Assembly (NCBI RefSeq): GCF_016862915.1
Contig: NZ_BONW01000003.1
Location: 59,905-123,904 of the forward strand
From: Plantactinospora endophytica
GTDB lineage: Bacteria > Actinomycetota > Actinomycetes > Mycobacteriales > Micromonosporaceae
Reading direction: 5' to 3'
Length of the DNA stretch: 64,000 nucleotides
Shown piece by piece: positions 48,603-59,090 of this stretch. Made by a program: the position numbers and the translations under genes. Below the pieces are notes generated by a model. The model searched no databases. It had not been told where the DNA came from and worked only from the letters and a program-made list of their open reading frames with translations. Every line of letters starts with the position of its first letter. Within the stretch, counting starts at the first letter, position 1.

Positions 48603-49765
48603 TGCGGTACTCCGTTGTGCAGGACCTGGCTGATCAGTGGAACACCGGGCCGGTAGGCCAGGTGCAGGTAGGAGGGCGCGTCGAGGATGCTCAGGTCGGC
48701 CGGTACCCCCGGCCGGAGCACCCCGGCGTCCGCGCGGCGCAGCGCCCGCGCGCCACCGGCGGTGGCCGCCCAGACCGCCTCCGCCGGGGTCATGCCCATC
48801 TCGCGGACCGCGAGCGCGACGCAGAACGGCATCGACGAGGTGTACGACGACCCGGGGTTGCAGTCCGTCGCCAGCGCCACCGTCACCCCGGCGTCGAGCA
48901 GCCGCCGCGCGTCCGGGTACGGCGACCGGGTGGAGAACTCGGCGCCGGGCAGCAGTGTCGCCACCGTGTCCGACATCGCCAGCACGTCCACGTCCACATC
49001 GGACAGGTGGGTACAGTGGTCGACGCTGGCCGCGCCCAGCTCCACCCCGAGCTGCACCCCCGGCCCGGGACCGAGCTGGTTGGCGTGCACCCGTACGCCG
49101 AGCCCGGCGGCCTGCCCGACGGTGAGGATCGCCCGCGCGTGGTCGGCGTCGAAGGCACCCCGCTCGCAGAACACGTCGATCCACTTCGCGTACGGCAGCG
49201 CGGCCCGGAGCATCGGCCCGCATACCAGTCCGACGTAGTCGTCGGGGCGGTCGGCGTACTCCGCCGGCACGACGTGGGCGCCGAGGAACGTCGTCTCGGC
49301 GGTGAACTCGGCGGCGATCCGCAGCGAGCGGGCCTCGTCGGCGACGTTGAGGCCGTACCCACTCTTGATTTCGATCGTGGTGGTGCCCTGCCGGACCGCC
49401 TCGGCGTGCAGCCGCCCGACGGTGTCCCGGAGCCGGTCGTCGTCGGCGGCCCGGGTGGCGGCGACGGTGGTCCGGATCCCGCCTCCGGTGTACGGCTCGC
49501 CGGCCATCCGGGCGGCGAACTCGGCGGCCCGGTCCCCGGCGAAGACGAGGTGGGAGTGACTGTCCACGAACCCGGGCAGCACCGCCCGGCCGTCGGCGTC
49601 GATCCGGTGGTCGGTGGCCGGGGCGTAGCGGGCCGGACCGATCCAGGCGACCTCGCCCTCCTCGACCAGCAGCGCGGCCTTGCGACGGATGCCGAGCGGC
49701 CCGCCCTCGCCGATCCCGGCGACATTGGTGACCAACTCGCCGATGTTGTCGATCAGCAGGCTCAC
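48590..49765 (-). CDS. hutI: Imidazolonepropionase
   Basis: 391 aa amidohydrolase; opens imidazolone-5-propionate to N-formimino-L-glutamate. Metal ligands in [20 protein letters not shown], and [21 protein letters not shown] is typical. The GTG start at 49765 overlaps the stop of the upstream 50-residue repeat ORF by 4 bp (GTGA). In the hut operon it acts between HutU and HutF. Confidence 0.95.
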   Translation of the reverse strand: MSLLIDNIGELVTNVAGIGEGGPLGIRRKAALLVEEGEVAWIGPARYAPATDHRIDADGRAVLPGFVDSHSHLVFAGDRAAEFAARMAGEPYTGGGIRTTVAATRAADDDRLRDTVGRLHAEAVRQGTTTIEIKSGYGLNVADEARSLRIAAEFTAETTFLGAHVVPAEYADRPDDYVGLVCGPMLRAALPYAKWIDVFCERGAFDADHARAILTVGQAAGLGVRVHANQLGPGPGVQLGVELGAASVDHCTHLSDVDVDVLAMSDTVATLLPGAEFSTRSPYPDARRLLDAGVTVALATDCNPGSSYTSSMPFCVALAVREMGMTPAEAVWAATAGGARALRRADAGVLRPGVPADLSILDAPSYLHLAYRPGVPLISQVLHNGVPQCQP

Positions 49766-49914
49766 GGCGCCACCGCCCCGGCTCGCAGGTGCACGCCGTC
49801 CGCGCTCCGATCGGCGGCGTTCATGCCGTCACCGCCCCGGTTGCGCAGGTCCACGCCGTCACTGCCCCGATCGCGCAGGTTCACGCCGTCACCGCTCCGA
49901 TTCAGCAGGTTCAC
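49762..49914 (-). CDS. 50-residue repeat ORF coupled between hutF and hutI
   Basis: An intact frame of five 10-residue units: [50 protein letters not shown]. Its GTG start overlaps the hutF stop in GTGA and its stop overlaps the hutI start in GTGA, so it is set to be translated as a bridge between the two. The Asp/Gly/Asn-rich unit is mildly like calcium-binding RTX repeats but too short to claim that. The final units share the 15-bp GCGGTGGCGCCGTGA with the end of hutF, so the ORF probably arose by expansion of the original hutF-hutI junction. Whether a stable peptide is made is unknown. Confidence 0.5.
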   Translation of the reverse strand: MNLLNRSGDGVNLRDRGSDGVDLRNRGGDGMNAADRSADGVHLRAGAVAP

Positions 49915-49941
49915 GGCGCCACCGCCGCGATCGCCGAGACC
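49763..49941. repeat. 30-bp tandem repeat at the hutF-hutI junction, about six units
   Basis: Units at 49763-49791 (29 bp), 49792-49821, 49822-49851, 49852-49881, 49882-49911 and 49912-49941, based on CACGCCGTCACCGCCCCGAT. The first unit covers the hutI start and the last covers the hutF 3' end. The period is a multiple of three, so the frame is kept. Confidence 0.9.
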
Positions 49942-51314
49942 AGTTCGGCCGGGACGTCGAGCCGCAGGTGCCGGCCGTCCCGGACCACCGGCCGACCGTC
50001 GACCAGTACGTCGGTCACGTCGGTCGCGCCGGCCGCGAAGAAGGCCCCGACCGGCGGCACCCCGGCGGTCCGGACACTGTCCAGCCGCACGGTGACCAGG
50101 TCGGCCCGGCCGCCCGGGGCGAGCCGTCCGGCGTCCGGCCAGCCCAACGCGGCGTGCCCGGCGGCGGTGCCGGCCCGGACCAGTTCGGCCGCGCTGAAGT
50201 GGCCCCGGGCCAGCGTGTGCAGCCGCTCGTCCAGCTCCATCGCGCGGGCCTCCTCGAAGATGTCGATCACCGCGTGGCTGTCGCTGCCGAGGCTGATCGG
50301 GCTGCCCGCGTCGGCCAGCGCCCGGGCCGGGCCGATCCCGTCGGCCAGGTCCCGTTCGGTGGTCGGGCAGAGGCACACTCCGGTACCGCCGCCGAGCAGC
50401 AGCCGGTCCGCGTCGGTCAGGTGGGTGGCGTGCACCGCCGTCGTGGCCGGGCCGAGCGCGCCCGCCTCGGCCAGCAGCCCGGTCGGGGTCCTTCCGTGGT
50501 ACGCCAGACACGCCTCGTTCTCCGCCGGCTGCTCGGAGAGGTGTACGTGCAGCGGGGCGGCCCGGTCGGCGGCCCAGCCGGCCACCTCGGCGAGCTGCTC
50601 GGCGGGTACCGCCCGGACGGAGTGGATCGCCGCGCCGACCCGGGCGTGCCCGCCGGACGGACGCAACGCTGCGGCCCGTTCGGCCCAGCGTGCCGCGTCG
50701 CCGTCGCCGAACCGCACCTGCGGCCCGGTCAGCGGCTTACCGTCCACAGTGGCAGTCAGGTAGCAGGTGTCCAGCAGGGTGAGCCGGATACCGGCCTGGG
50801 CGGCGGCCTCGACCAGCGCCGCACCCATCACGTTCGGGTCGGCGTACGGGCTGCCGTCCGGGGCGTGGTGCAGATAGTGGAACTCGCCGACGCAGGTGAT
50901 CCCGGCCAGCGCCATCTCGGCGTACGTGGCCCGGGCCAGCGCGAGGTAGCGCTCCGGGTCGAGCCGGGCGGCAACCGCGTACATCTGCTGCCGCCAGTCC
51001 CAGAAGTCGCCCCGGTGGCCGTGACTGCGCCCGCGCAGTGCCCGGTGGAAGGCGTGCGAGTGCGCGTTGGCCAACCCCGGCAGGGTCAGCCCGGACAGCC
51101 GTCGGGCGTCCGGCGGCGGCACCGGCACGCCCGGCGTGACGGCGGTGAACCGGCCGTCGACGATCTCGACCAGTACGTCGGCGTCCGGCTCGGGGCGGTC
51201 CGGCAGCCAGGCGTACTCGGCGTGGTAGCGCTGGTGGTGGCGCGGGACCGGCCTGCCGGCGCCGGTCGGCGCGGTGGCATCGGTCGCGGCGGTAGCCGGG
51301 TCGGGGGCGGTCAT
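49911..51314 (-). CDS. hutF: Formimidoylglutamate deiminase
   Basis: 467 aa amidohydrolase; turns N-formimino-glutamate into N-formylglutamate and ammonia. Metal-binding NAHSHAFHRALRGRSHG, GEFHYLHH, LHVHLSEQPAENEAC and SLGSDSHAVIDIFEEAR segments. A long Ala/Thr/Pro N-terminal region (1-25) precedes the core. The start ATG 51314 overlaps the M20 gene stop in ATGA. HutF indicates the five-step route that needs an N-formylglutamate hydrolase, which is not annotated as hutG here. Confidence 0.93.
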   Translation of the reverse strand: MTAPDPATAATDATAPTGAGRPVPRHHQRYHAEYAWLPDRPEPDADVLVEIVDGRFTAVTPGVPVPPPDARRLSGLTLPGLANAHSHAFHRALRGRSHGHRGDFWDWRQQMYAVAARLDPERYLALARATYAEMALAGITCVGEFHYLHHAPDGSPYADPNVMGAALVEAAAQAGIRLTLLDTCYLTATVDGKPLTGPQVRFGDGDAARWAERAAALRPSGGHARVGAAIHSVRAVPAEQLAEVAGWAADRAAPLHVHLSEQPAENEACLAYHGRTPTGLLAEAGALGPATTAVHATHLTDADRLLLGGGTGVCLCPTTERDLADGIGPARALADAGSPISLGSDSHAVIDIFEEARAMELDERLHTLARGHFSAAELVRAGTAAGHAALGWPDAGRLAPGGRADLVTVRLDSVRTAGVPPVGAFFAAGATDVTDVLVDGRPVVRDGRHLRLDVPAELVSAIAAVAP

Positions 51315-52528
51315 CCGGCGGCCAGGTGGGCGAGCAGGTCGGCCAGCCGGCGTACGCCCTCGACACAGTCGTCGTCCTCGGCGTACTCGGCAGGGGAGTG
51401 CGACACCCCGGTCGGGTTGCGGACGAAGAGCATCGCGGTCGGCACGTGCTCGGCGAGAATCCCGGCGTCGTGCCCGGCGGCGGTCGGCAGTACCGGCACC
51501 CCATCCGACAGCACCCGGCGGAACGCCTCGACCAGTCCGCCGTCGAACTCGACCAGCGGGCTGAGCGACTCGCGGGTCACGGTCAGCGTCGTACCGTCCC
51601 GGGTGGCCCGGTCGGCGGCCTTCGCACGTACCCCTTCGACCAGTGCCGCCAGGGTGTCGGGGTCGGCGGCCCGGGCGTCCAGCCAGCCGCGTACCCGGGC
51701 CGGGATCGCGTTCGTGGCGTTCGGTTCCACCTCGACCCGGCCGACGGTGGCGTGCGCGCCGCGCAGCCGGGCCTCCTTGTTGGCGGCCAGCACCGTGAAG
51801 GCGTAGGTCAGCATCGGGTCGCGCCGGTCGGCCATCCTCGTCGTACCGGCATGGTTGGCCTCGCCGCCGAAGTCCAGCCGCCAGCGGCCGTGCGGCCAGA
51901 TCCCGCTGGCCACCCCGACCGGCGCGCCGACGTCGACCAGCGCCCGGCCCTGCTCGACGTGCAGCTCGACGAAGGCGCCGATCCGGGCCAGCAGGTCCGG
52001 TCGGGCACCGGCCGGCCGGCCGCCCAGCGCCTCGGCCAGGCTCACCCCGTCCCGGTCGGTCAGCGCCGCCGCCCGCTCCGGGTCGAGCGCGCCGCTGAGC
52101 AGCCGGGAGCCGAGACAGGGTACGCCGAACCGCGAGCCCTCCTCCTCGGCGAACGCCACCACTCCGACCGGCCGACGGAACTCCCGCCCCTCCGCGCGCA
52201 GTGCCCGCACCGCCAGCAGGGCGCTGACGATGCCGAGTGGACCGTCGTAGCCGCCGCCGTGCGGTACGGAGTCGAAGTGGCTGCCGAGCAGCACGGCGTC
52301 GCCCCGCTCGGGCGGTGGGCCGTACCAGGCGATCAGGTTGCCGTTGCCGTCCGCCTCGACGGTGTGCGCCCCGTCGGCCGTGGCGGTGCTCCGGAACCAC
52401 CGCTCCAGCTCCCGTACCGGCTCGGAGAAGCCGTACCGGAGGTAGCCGCCGGTGCCCGGGTCGCGGCCGACCGGGGCGATCTCCGCCCAGAGCCGGGGGA
52501 ACCAGGTAGCTATCGGGTTCGTGGTCAA
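51311..52528 (-). CDS. M20-family amidohydrolase (allantoate amidohydrolase-like), hut-associated
   Basis: 405 aa Zn peptidase-fold enzyme. Metal site in VLLGSHFDSVPHGGGYDGPLG (split SHFDSVPHGG / YDGPLG), AFAEEEGSRFGVPCLGSR with the catalytic Glu pair, LHVEQG and HSPAEY. Family members are allantoate amidohydrolases, N-carbamoyl amidases and ureidoglycolases. It sits between hutU and hutF, 4-bp coupled to hutF, with no purine-degradation genes near. The cluster has HutF but no HutG, so hydrolysis of N-formylglutamate is its likely job. That is inference from context. Confidence 0.85.
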   Translation of the reverse strand: MTTNPIATWFPRLWAEIAPVGRDPGTGGYLRYGFSEPVRELERWFRSTATADGAHTVEADGNGNLIAWYGPPPERGDAVLLGSHFDSVPHGGGYDGPLGIVSALLAVRALRAEGREFRRPVGVVAFAEEEGSRFGVPCLGSRLLSGALDPERAAALTDRDGVSLAEALGGRPAGARPDLLARIGAFVELHVEQGRALVDVGAPVGVASGIWPHGRWRLDFGGEANHAGTTRMADRRDPMLTYAFTVLAANKEARLRGAHATVGRVEVEPNATNAIPARVRGWLDARAADPDTLAALVEGVRAKAADRATRDGTTLTVTRESLSPLVEFDGGLVEAFRRVLSDGVPVLPTAAGHDAGILAEHVPTAMLFVRNPTGVSHSPAEYAEDDDCVEGVRRLADLLAHLAAG

Positions 52529-52537
52529 CGCGCCCGC

Positions 52538-54217
<1,680 letters not shown>

Positions 54218-54232
54218 GTCGACTCCTTCTGC

Positions 54233-54277
54233 GGTTCCTGCTGCTTCGGTTCCTGCTGCTTCGGTTCCTGCTGCGGT
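54233..54277. repeat. 15-bp tandem repeat in the hutU leader
   Basis: Three copies of GGTTCCTGCTGCTTC (54233-54247, 54248-54262, 54263-54277; last diverged at its end). They lie 16-60 bp before the hutU start codon. Confidence 0.85.
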
Positions 54278-54362
54278 GGGACGGTTCGGTGTTCCTGATC
54301 GACCTTGGTGCGGGCTTGTTGGTCTGTGCTGCGGTACGGGAGGGTCGGTGAACCGCCGGTGG

Positions 54363-55226
54363 CTATCCGACGAACAACTGGCGGCGAGCGGCGGACTGCT
54401 CGAACTCCTCCAGCCGGCGCTGGGCGTCGGCCGGTGCGGCGTCGCAGATCGCCTGGAGCAGCACCATGGACAGGGTCATCGGTGCGGTGTGCAGGTCGAA
54501 GACGAGTTGGGCGCCGACGGCGGCCGGCAGCACGATGTCGGCGTACTCGGCGGCCGGGCTGACTGCCGAATCGGTGATCACCACCACCGACATCCCGGCC
54601 GCCCGGGCGGCGGCGAGCGCGTCCAGCGACTCCCGGGGATAGCGCGGCAGCACGATCGCCAGCAGGGCGCTCGCGCCGGCCGCCCGGGCCTGCTCCAGCC
54701 GGTCGGTGAGCAGGGTTCCGCCGGAGTCCAGTACCCGGACGTCCGGCAGCACCTTCGCCGCGAAGTACGCGAAGTACCCGGCCAGCGGGGCGGCGGCGCG
54801 CAGCCCGAGTACGACCAGCGGGCGGCTGCCGGCCAGCAGGTTCCCGGCGGCGGTCACCCCGTCCCGGTCGGCGAGCTGCTCGGCGAGCCGGTCGAGGTTG
54901 TCGGCCTCGGCGCGGACCGCCCGCTGCACCTCGTTGCCGGTCGACACCAGGTCGGGCCGGCCCTGCCCGGCGGCGGCGATCTCCCGGAGCCGGCGGCGCA
55001 GCGCCGGATATCCGTCGTAGCCGAGCGCCACCGCGAACCGGGTCACCGAGGGCTGGCTGACCTTGGCCAGCTCGGCGATCTCGGCCGCCGACAGGTAGGC
55101 GGCGGAGGCGGCGTGCTGGACAAGGCTGTGCGCGATCCGTCGCTGGGTCGGCGTCAGCCGGATGCCCTGGAACAGGTCGAGTACGCGGTCCGTCGGCGGC
55201 GCCGCGATGACAGCACTGTCATTCAC
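54363..55226 (-). CDS. MurR/RpiR-family regulator, probable hut regulator
   Basis: 287 aa. N-terminal RpiR HTH (about 20-100): [20 protein letters not shown] and [21 protein letters not shown]-terminal SIS sugar-phosphate-binding domain with [20 protein letters not shown] and [20 protein letters not shown]. It is transcribed toward hutU on the same strand with a 145-bp gap, a layout that suggests control of the hut operon. Ligand unknown. TTCA/TGAA inverted pairs at its own start may be its operator. Confidence 0.85.
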   Translation of the reverse strand: MNDSAVIAAPPTDRVLDLFQGIRLTPTQRRIAHSLVQHAASAAYLSAAEIAELAKVSQPSVTRFAVALGYDGYPALRRRLREIAAAGQGRPDLVSTGNEVQRAVRAEADNLDRLAEQLADRDGVTAAGNLLAGSRPLVVLGLRAAAPLAGYFAYFAAKVLPDVRVLDSGGTLLTDRLEQARAAGASALLAIVLPRYPRESLDALAAARAAGMSVVVITDSAVSPAAEYADIVLPAAVGAQLVFDLHTAPMTLSMVLLQAICDAAPADAQRRLEEFEQSAARRQLFVG

Positions 55227-55254
55227 ATGAAGACTCTATGCATGAAATAATTCA
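55222..55254. promoter_or_regulatory. Inverted TTCA/TGAA pairs between the RpiR and methyltransferase genes
   Basis: TTCACATGAA (55222-55231) and TGAAATAATTCA (55243-55254), with CATGAA repeated between. They cover both divergent start regions, only 11 bp apart, in a locally AT-rich stretch. Candidate operator; the motif is not tied to a known consensus. Confidence 0.45.
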
Positions 55255-56128
55255 GAGGGCAATGGGACACCCCAGACGTGGTAGAACCTTCCGGGTGGAC
55301 GGTACGAATTTCCGGCGTGCGATCGCCCGCACCCGCCTCGCCCCGGTCGCCGCGTTCCCCAAGCGGCTGATGCGGGTGGCCAAGCACGACGCCCGGGTGA
55401 TCAGTGTCTCGGCCAAGTGGCTGCTCACCTCCCGTGAGCACCACAACTACACCTACGACCTGACCAAACTCAGCCGGGAACACCTCGCCTGGTTCGTCAG
55501 CGTGACCTGCGACGTACCGGTCAAGCAGGTGCGGACGTACCTCACCGAGATCGAGGAGGACGAACCGCTGCGGCAGCACATCGAGCAGGCCACCGCCGCC
55601 TCGGACCGGCGCGGACTGGCCGACCGGCGCGTCCGGTACGCCCGCCGGATCGGCTGGTACGCGATCGTCCGGGCCACCCGGCCCAAGCACATCGTCGAGA
55701 CGGGCGTGGACAAAGGGCTCGGCACCTGCGTACTCGCCTCGGCCCTGCTGCGCAACGCGGCCGACGGCGAGCCCGGCCGGGTCACCTCGCTGGACATCAA
55801 CCCGGAGGCCGGTTACCTGGCCAAGTCCGAGCCCTGGGCCAGCGTGGTCGACCTGGTGATCGGCGACTCGCTCGCCTCGATCAAGGCCCTGGACCGGCCG
55901 GTGGACCTCTTCCTGCACGACAGCAACCACAGCACCGGACACGAACGCCGGGAGTTCCAGGCCGTCTCCCCGAAGCTGGCACCCGGGGCCCGGCTGCTCA
56001 CCGACAACGTCACGGTGACCAACGTGCTCGCCGAACACGCCGAGAAGACCGGCCGCCGGTTCCTCGCCTACCGGGAGACCCCGGCCCAGCACTGGTACCC
56101 CGGAGACGGCATCGGCATCGCCTGGTAG
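55238..56128 (+). CDS. Class I SAM-dependent methyltransferase (CmcI/macrocin-OMT-like)
   Basis: 296 aa from ATG 55238; ATG 55262 (MGHPRRGRTF) is an equally plausible start and avoids overlap with the operator-like repeats. SAM-binding motif I is HIVETGVDKGLGTCVLASAL, motif II TSLDINPEAGYLA, and the active-site segment DLFLHDSNHSTGHERREF carries the Asp/His/Asn that bind metal in this group. The N-terminal 130 residues are basic and partly helical. Substrate unknown. Ends at a strong terminator. Confidence 0.75.
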   Translation: MHEIIQRAMGHPRRGRTFRVDGTNFRRAIARTRLAPVAAFPKRLMRVAKHDARVISVSAKWLLTSREHHNYTYDLTKLSREHLAWFVSVTCDVPVKQVRTYLTEIEEDEPLRQHIEQATAASDRRGLADRRVRYARRIGWYAIVRATRPKHIVETGVDKGLGTCVLASALLRNAADGEPGRVTSLDINPEAGYLAKSEPWASVVDLVIGDSLASIKALDRPVDLFLHDSNHSTGHERREFQAVSPKLAPGARLLTDNVTVTNVLAEHAEKTGRRFLAYRETPAQHWYPGDGIGIAW

Positions 56129-56151
56129 CCGTCCGGTTCCGCACTCCACGC

Positions 56152-56183
56152 CCGGTGGCCGGAAGCATCTTTCCGGCCACCGG
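56152..56183 (+). terminator. Terminator of the methyltransferase gene
   Basis: Perfect 13-bp stem CCGGTGGCCGGAA (56152-56164) and TTCCGGCCACCGG (56171-56183) with a 6-nt loop, 23 bp after the stop, followed by AATCGTTGT. Confidence 0.85.
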
Positions 56184-56207
56184 AATCGTTGTGGCAGGGT
56201 GAACGCC

Positions 56208-57044
56208 ATGCGGCTGGTCTCCCTGCACACGTACCCGGTCAAGGGTTGCTACCGGCTCGACCTCGCCGACGCCCGGGTCGAGCCGTGGGGCCTGGCCGGC
56301 GACCGGCGCTGGATGATCGTGGACGAGGACAGCATCGGGGTCACCCAGCGCCAGGTGACCGGTCTGGTGGCCATCCGGCCGGAACTCCGCCCCGGCGGTC
56401 TGCTGCTGCGCGCCGCCGGGCGGCCCGCCCTGGAGGTGACCGAACCGGTCGACGGCGAGCCGGTCGCCGTACGCGTCTTCTCGAACCTGGCCGCCGCGCC
56501 GGCCCGGCGGGCGGAGCCGGCGGCCGACGACTGGCTCTCCCGACTGCTCGACCGGAAGGTCCGGCTGGTCTGGCTCGGCGACCCGACGGTGCGCCCGATC
56601 CCGGACGCCGACCTCGTCGACCCGGCCGACCGGGTCAGCTTCGCCGACGGCTATCCGCTGCTGCTGGCCAACCGCGCGTCGCTGGACGCGCTCAACTCCT
56701 CGCTGCTCGAATCGGGGAACGTCGAGGCGCCGCTGCCGATGACCCGGTTCCGCCCCAACGTGGTGGTCGGCGGCACCGGACCGTGGGCCGAGGACGCCTG
56801 GACCGGCCGCCGGCTCCGGATCGGCCCGGTGACGTTCCTGGTGGCCAAGCCCTGCGGCCGGTGCCTGGTCACCACCACCGACCAGGAGACCGGGGTACGC
56901 GGCCGGGAGCCGCTGCGCACGCTGGCGAAGTACCGCCGGATCAACCGGCAACTCGTCTTCGGTCAGAACCTGGTGCCGGTACCCGGGCCGGCGGGTTCCG
57001 CCGACACGCTCACCATCGGCGACCCGGTGGAACTGCTGCCCTGA
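56208..57044 (+). CDS. MOSC domain protein, mARC-like
   Basis: 278 aa. N-terminal MOSC beta-barrel domain (LVSLHTYPVKGCYRLDLADA to about 110) and C-terminal MOSC domain with KPCGRCLVTTTDQETG. The first Cys of CGRC aligns with the molybdenum-ligand Cys of mARC/YcbX proteins. These reduce N-hydroxylated compounds with a Mo-cofactor. Start ATG 56208; CAGGGT lies 7 nt upstream. No electron-transfer domain is fused, so it needs a partner. Activity is family-based. Confidence 0.85.
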   Translation: MRLVSLHTYPVKGCYRLDLADARVEPWGLAGDRRWMIVDEDSIGVTQRQVTGLVAIRPELRPGGLLLRAAGRPALEVTEPVDGEPVAVRVFSNLAAAPARRAEPAADDWLSRLLDRKVRLVWLGDPTVRPIPDADLVDPADRVSFADGYPLLLANRASLDALNSSLLESGNVEAPLPMTRFRPNVVVGGTGPWAEDAWTGRRLRIGPVTFLVAKPCGRCLVTTTDQETGVRGREPLRTLAKYRRINRQLVFGQNLVPVPGPAGSADTLTIGDPVELLP

Positions 57045-57123
57045 TCCCGGCAGCCATCGGCACCGGTCGAACGCCCTGGTCCGGGCCTTGCGGAAGGCGT
57101 GGCGGCTAGGGCAACATGCCCGG

Positions 57124-58236
57124 GTGATCGAGCCGGAGCTTCCCGACAATCCGAACGGCGCTGACCAGACCTCCACCGGCGGCGCCGGAGGTGCCGGAGG
57201 TGCCGTGCCGTCCGGCGTGGACCCGGCCGGCGTCCCCGCCGGACGTGTCGGCCCCGCCGGAGCCGCCCTGGCTTCCGCCGGCGACCCGGCCACGATCGAC
57301 CGGCCGGCCCGGCGGAAGGCGTCGCGGCGCTGGCTGGCCGGCGGGTCCGCGGCGGTGCTCGCCGCCGTCCTCGGGCTGGTCCTCGTCTGGCAGTTCTCCG
57401 ATTCGGCCGCCTGCGCCGCCGCCCTGGCCGCGCCCCCGGTCGGGCAGGCCGCGCCACCGTCGGGCGCCACCGTCTACAAGGGAAAGGCGTCGCACTACGA
57501 CGGCGGAAGCTCGGGCGGCAACTGCTCGCTGCCCGGCCCGCCGGCCAACCGGCTCTACGCCGCGCTCGGCTCCAGCCAGTACGCCGGCTCGGCCGCCTGT
57601 GGCAGCTTCCTCGACGTGACCGGACCGAAGGGCACCGTCCGGGTGATGGTGCTGGACCGCTGTGCCGGCTGCACCAACAACAAGATCGACCTGTCCAGGC
57701 AGGCGTTCGCAAAGATCGCCGACCTCTCCGAGGGCATCATCTCGGTGCGTTACCGGGCGGCGGTCGACCCGCCACTGTCCGGCCCGCTCACCTTCCGGCT
57801 CAAGAGCGGCGTCTCGCAGTACTGGTTCGCGGTGCAGGTCGGCAACCACGGCAACCCGGTGAAGTCGGTGGCCGCGAAGCGCGACGGCGCGGGCTGGCGG
57901 ACCGCCAAGCGCGGCTCCGACAACTACTGGGTGATCGACGGCGGGATCGGCCCGGGGCCGTACTCGATCCGGGTCGTCGACGTCTACGGCCACCAGGCGG
58001 TCGCCACCGGAATCCGGCTGGCGCCCCGACAGGTGCAGCGCAGCACGGTACGGATGTACGACACCACCCCGGCCGGTACCGCCTCGTCGCCTCCGTCGCC
58101 CTCGCCCACCCCGGCCGCCAGCGCCACTCCGACCGCGTCGCCGACGCCCGCCCCGAGTACGCCGACCGGCGCCGACCCGTCCGGTCAGCCGGTGGCCGGC
58201 GCGGCCGGTGCCCCGGTCGCGGTCGGCTGCGACTGA
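57124..58236 (+). CDS. Membrane-anchored expansin-like protein (DPBB plus CBM63-like)
   Basis: 370 aa from GTG 57124. N-terminal disordered region (1-65), transmembrane helix about 69-91 (WLAGGSAAVLAAVLGLVLVW), double-psi beta-barrel 115-205 with GKASHYDGG, the conserved VRVMVLDRCAGCTNNKIDLS and paired cysteines, then a second beta domain about 210-315 (YWFAVQVGNHGNPVKSVAAK) like the CBM63 of bacterial expansins. Pro/Ser/Thr tail 320-370. Expansins loosen plant cell walls without hydrolysis. Together with the GH12-CBM2 enzyme it suggests contact with plant material. An RlpA-like lytic role is less likely given the second domain. Confidence 0.8.
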   Translation: MIEPELPDNPNGADQTSTGGAGGAGGAVPSGVDPAGVPAGRVGPAGAALASAGDPATIDRPARRKASRRWLAGGSAAVLAAVLGLVLVWQFSDSAACAAALAAPPVGQAAPPSGATVYKGKASHYDGGSSGGNCSLPGPPANRLYAALGSSQYAGSAACGSFLDVTGPKGTVRVMVLDRCAGCTNNKIDLSRQAFAKIADLSEGIISVRYRAAVDPPLSGPLTFRLKSGVSQYWFAVQVGNHGNPVKSVAAKRDGAGWRTAKRGSDNYWVIDGGIGPGPYSIRVVDVYGHQAVATGIRLAPRQVQRSTVRMYDTTPAGTASSPPSPSPTPAASATPTASPTPAPSTPTGADPSGQPVAGAAGAPVAVGCD

Positions 58237-58261
58237 CCCGCCGACCGGGGCGGTCGGCTGT

Positions 58262-58385
58262 GGATCGTGCCGAGCCGGGGTGAGCCCGGGACGTGCCGAG
58301 TGCGGGTGAGCCTGGATCGTGCCGAGCGCGGGTGAGCCTGGATCGTGCCGAGCTCGGGTGAGCCCGGGACGTGCCGGGGTCGAGC
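58262..58385. repeat. 26-bp tandem repeat, four copies plus a partial
   Basis: Units 58262-58287, 58288-58313, 58314-58339, 58340-58365 and a partial from 58366, based on GTGCCGAGCGCGGGTGAGCC. Same period as the repeat at 6581 but a different sequence. Non-coding gap between convergent genes. Confidence 0.85.
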
Positions 58386-58415
58386 GGGTCGGCGGCGGTC
58401 GCGTCGACGGTCGGT

Positions 58416-58943
58416 TCAGGTCAGCGGCAGCCACATCTGGATCTCGTCGCGGTCGTCGCCCGGCCCGACCCGGAGCGCTCCGGGCAGCCGGCCGACCTCG
58501 CGGTAGCCGAGCCGCCGGTAGAACTCCTCCACGCCCCGGCCGTCCCGGACGGTCAGGTGCAGAGCCTCCCGGCCCGCCTTCCGGGCCAGGGCCTCGGCCT
58601 CGCGCAGCAGTGCCTGACCATAGCCGTGACCCTGCCGGTCCGGGTGCACCATCACCCGCTTCAGCACGCACCAGTGCGCCTTGAGGTGGAACCGGTTGTC
58701 GGTGAGGACGAGCAGCGCGATCAACTCGTCGCCGTCGTACCCGACCAGCAGCCGGTCCGGCCCGTCAGCCGCCTCGCGGAGGGTGGCCAGCGCGAACGGC
58801 CGGACGTCGTCCTCGGTGACCGGTCCGACGAACCCGACCGCGCCGCCGGCGTTGGTCACCGCCGTCCACAGGGTGACGATCTCGTCGCGCAACTCGGGGG
58901 TCGACGGCGGATCGACCACGAAGCGGATGCCCACGCCGGCCAT
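58416..58943 (-). CDS. GNAT-family N-acetyltransferase
   Basis: 175 aa from ATG 58943, with GACGAGG directly upstream. GNAT core: LKRVMVHPDRQGHGYGQALL (acetyl-CoA loop) and LHLTVRDGRGVEEFYRRLGY. N-terminal VDPPSTPELRDEIVTLW is typical of a group annotated as tabtoxin-resistance or GNAT of unknown substrate. Downstream of the tRNA gene on the same strand, no operon partner. Confidence 0.85.
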   Translation of the reverse strand: MAGVGIRFVVDPPSTPELRDEIVTLWTAVTNAGGAVGFVGPVTEDDVRPFALATLREAADGPDRLLVGYDGDELIALLVLTDNRFHLKAHWCVLKRVMVHPDRQGHGYGQALLREAEALARKAGREALHLTVRDGRGVEEFYRRLGYREVGRLPGALRVGPGDDRDEIQMWLPLT

Positions 58944-59090
58944 CCTCGTCTGCTTCGTCGGCGCCCCCGCCGCCCCGCGCGCCGGGCGTGACGCCGCTAA
59001 CAGCGGCCGGTCGTCGCCGGATCCGCGCAACCCGCCGGGCGGCACATCATGTCGTCGGCCGCCCCGGGCGAGGGCGGCCGGGCCGAGCTG

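Noticed and set aside
49763..49941. Possible CRISPR array at the 30-bp repeats
   Set aside because: Units are directly adjacent with no spacers, in frame, and no cas genes are present. The same applies to the repeats at 6581, 29384, 58262 and 63881.
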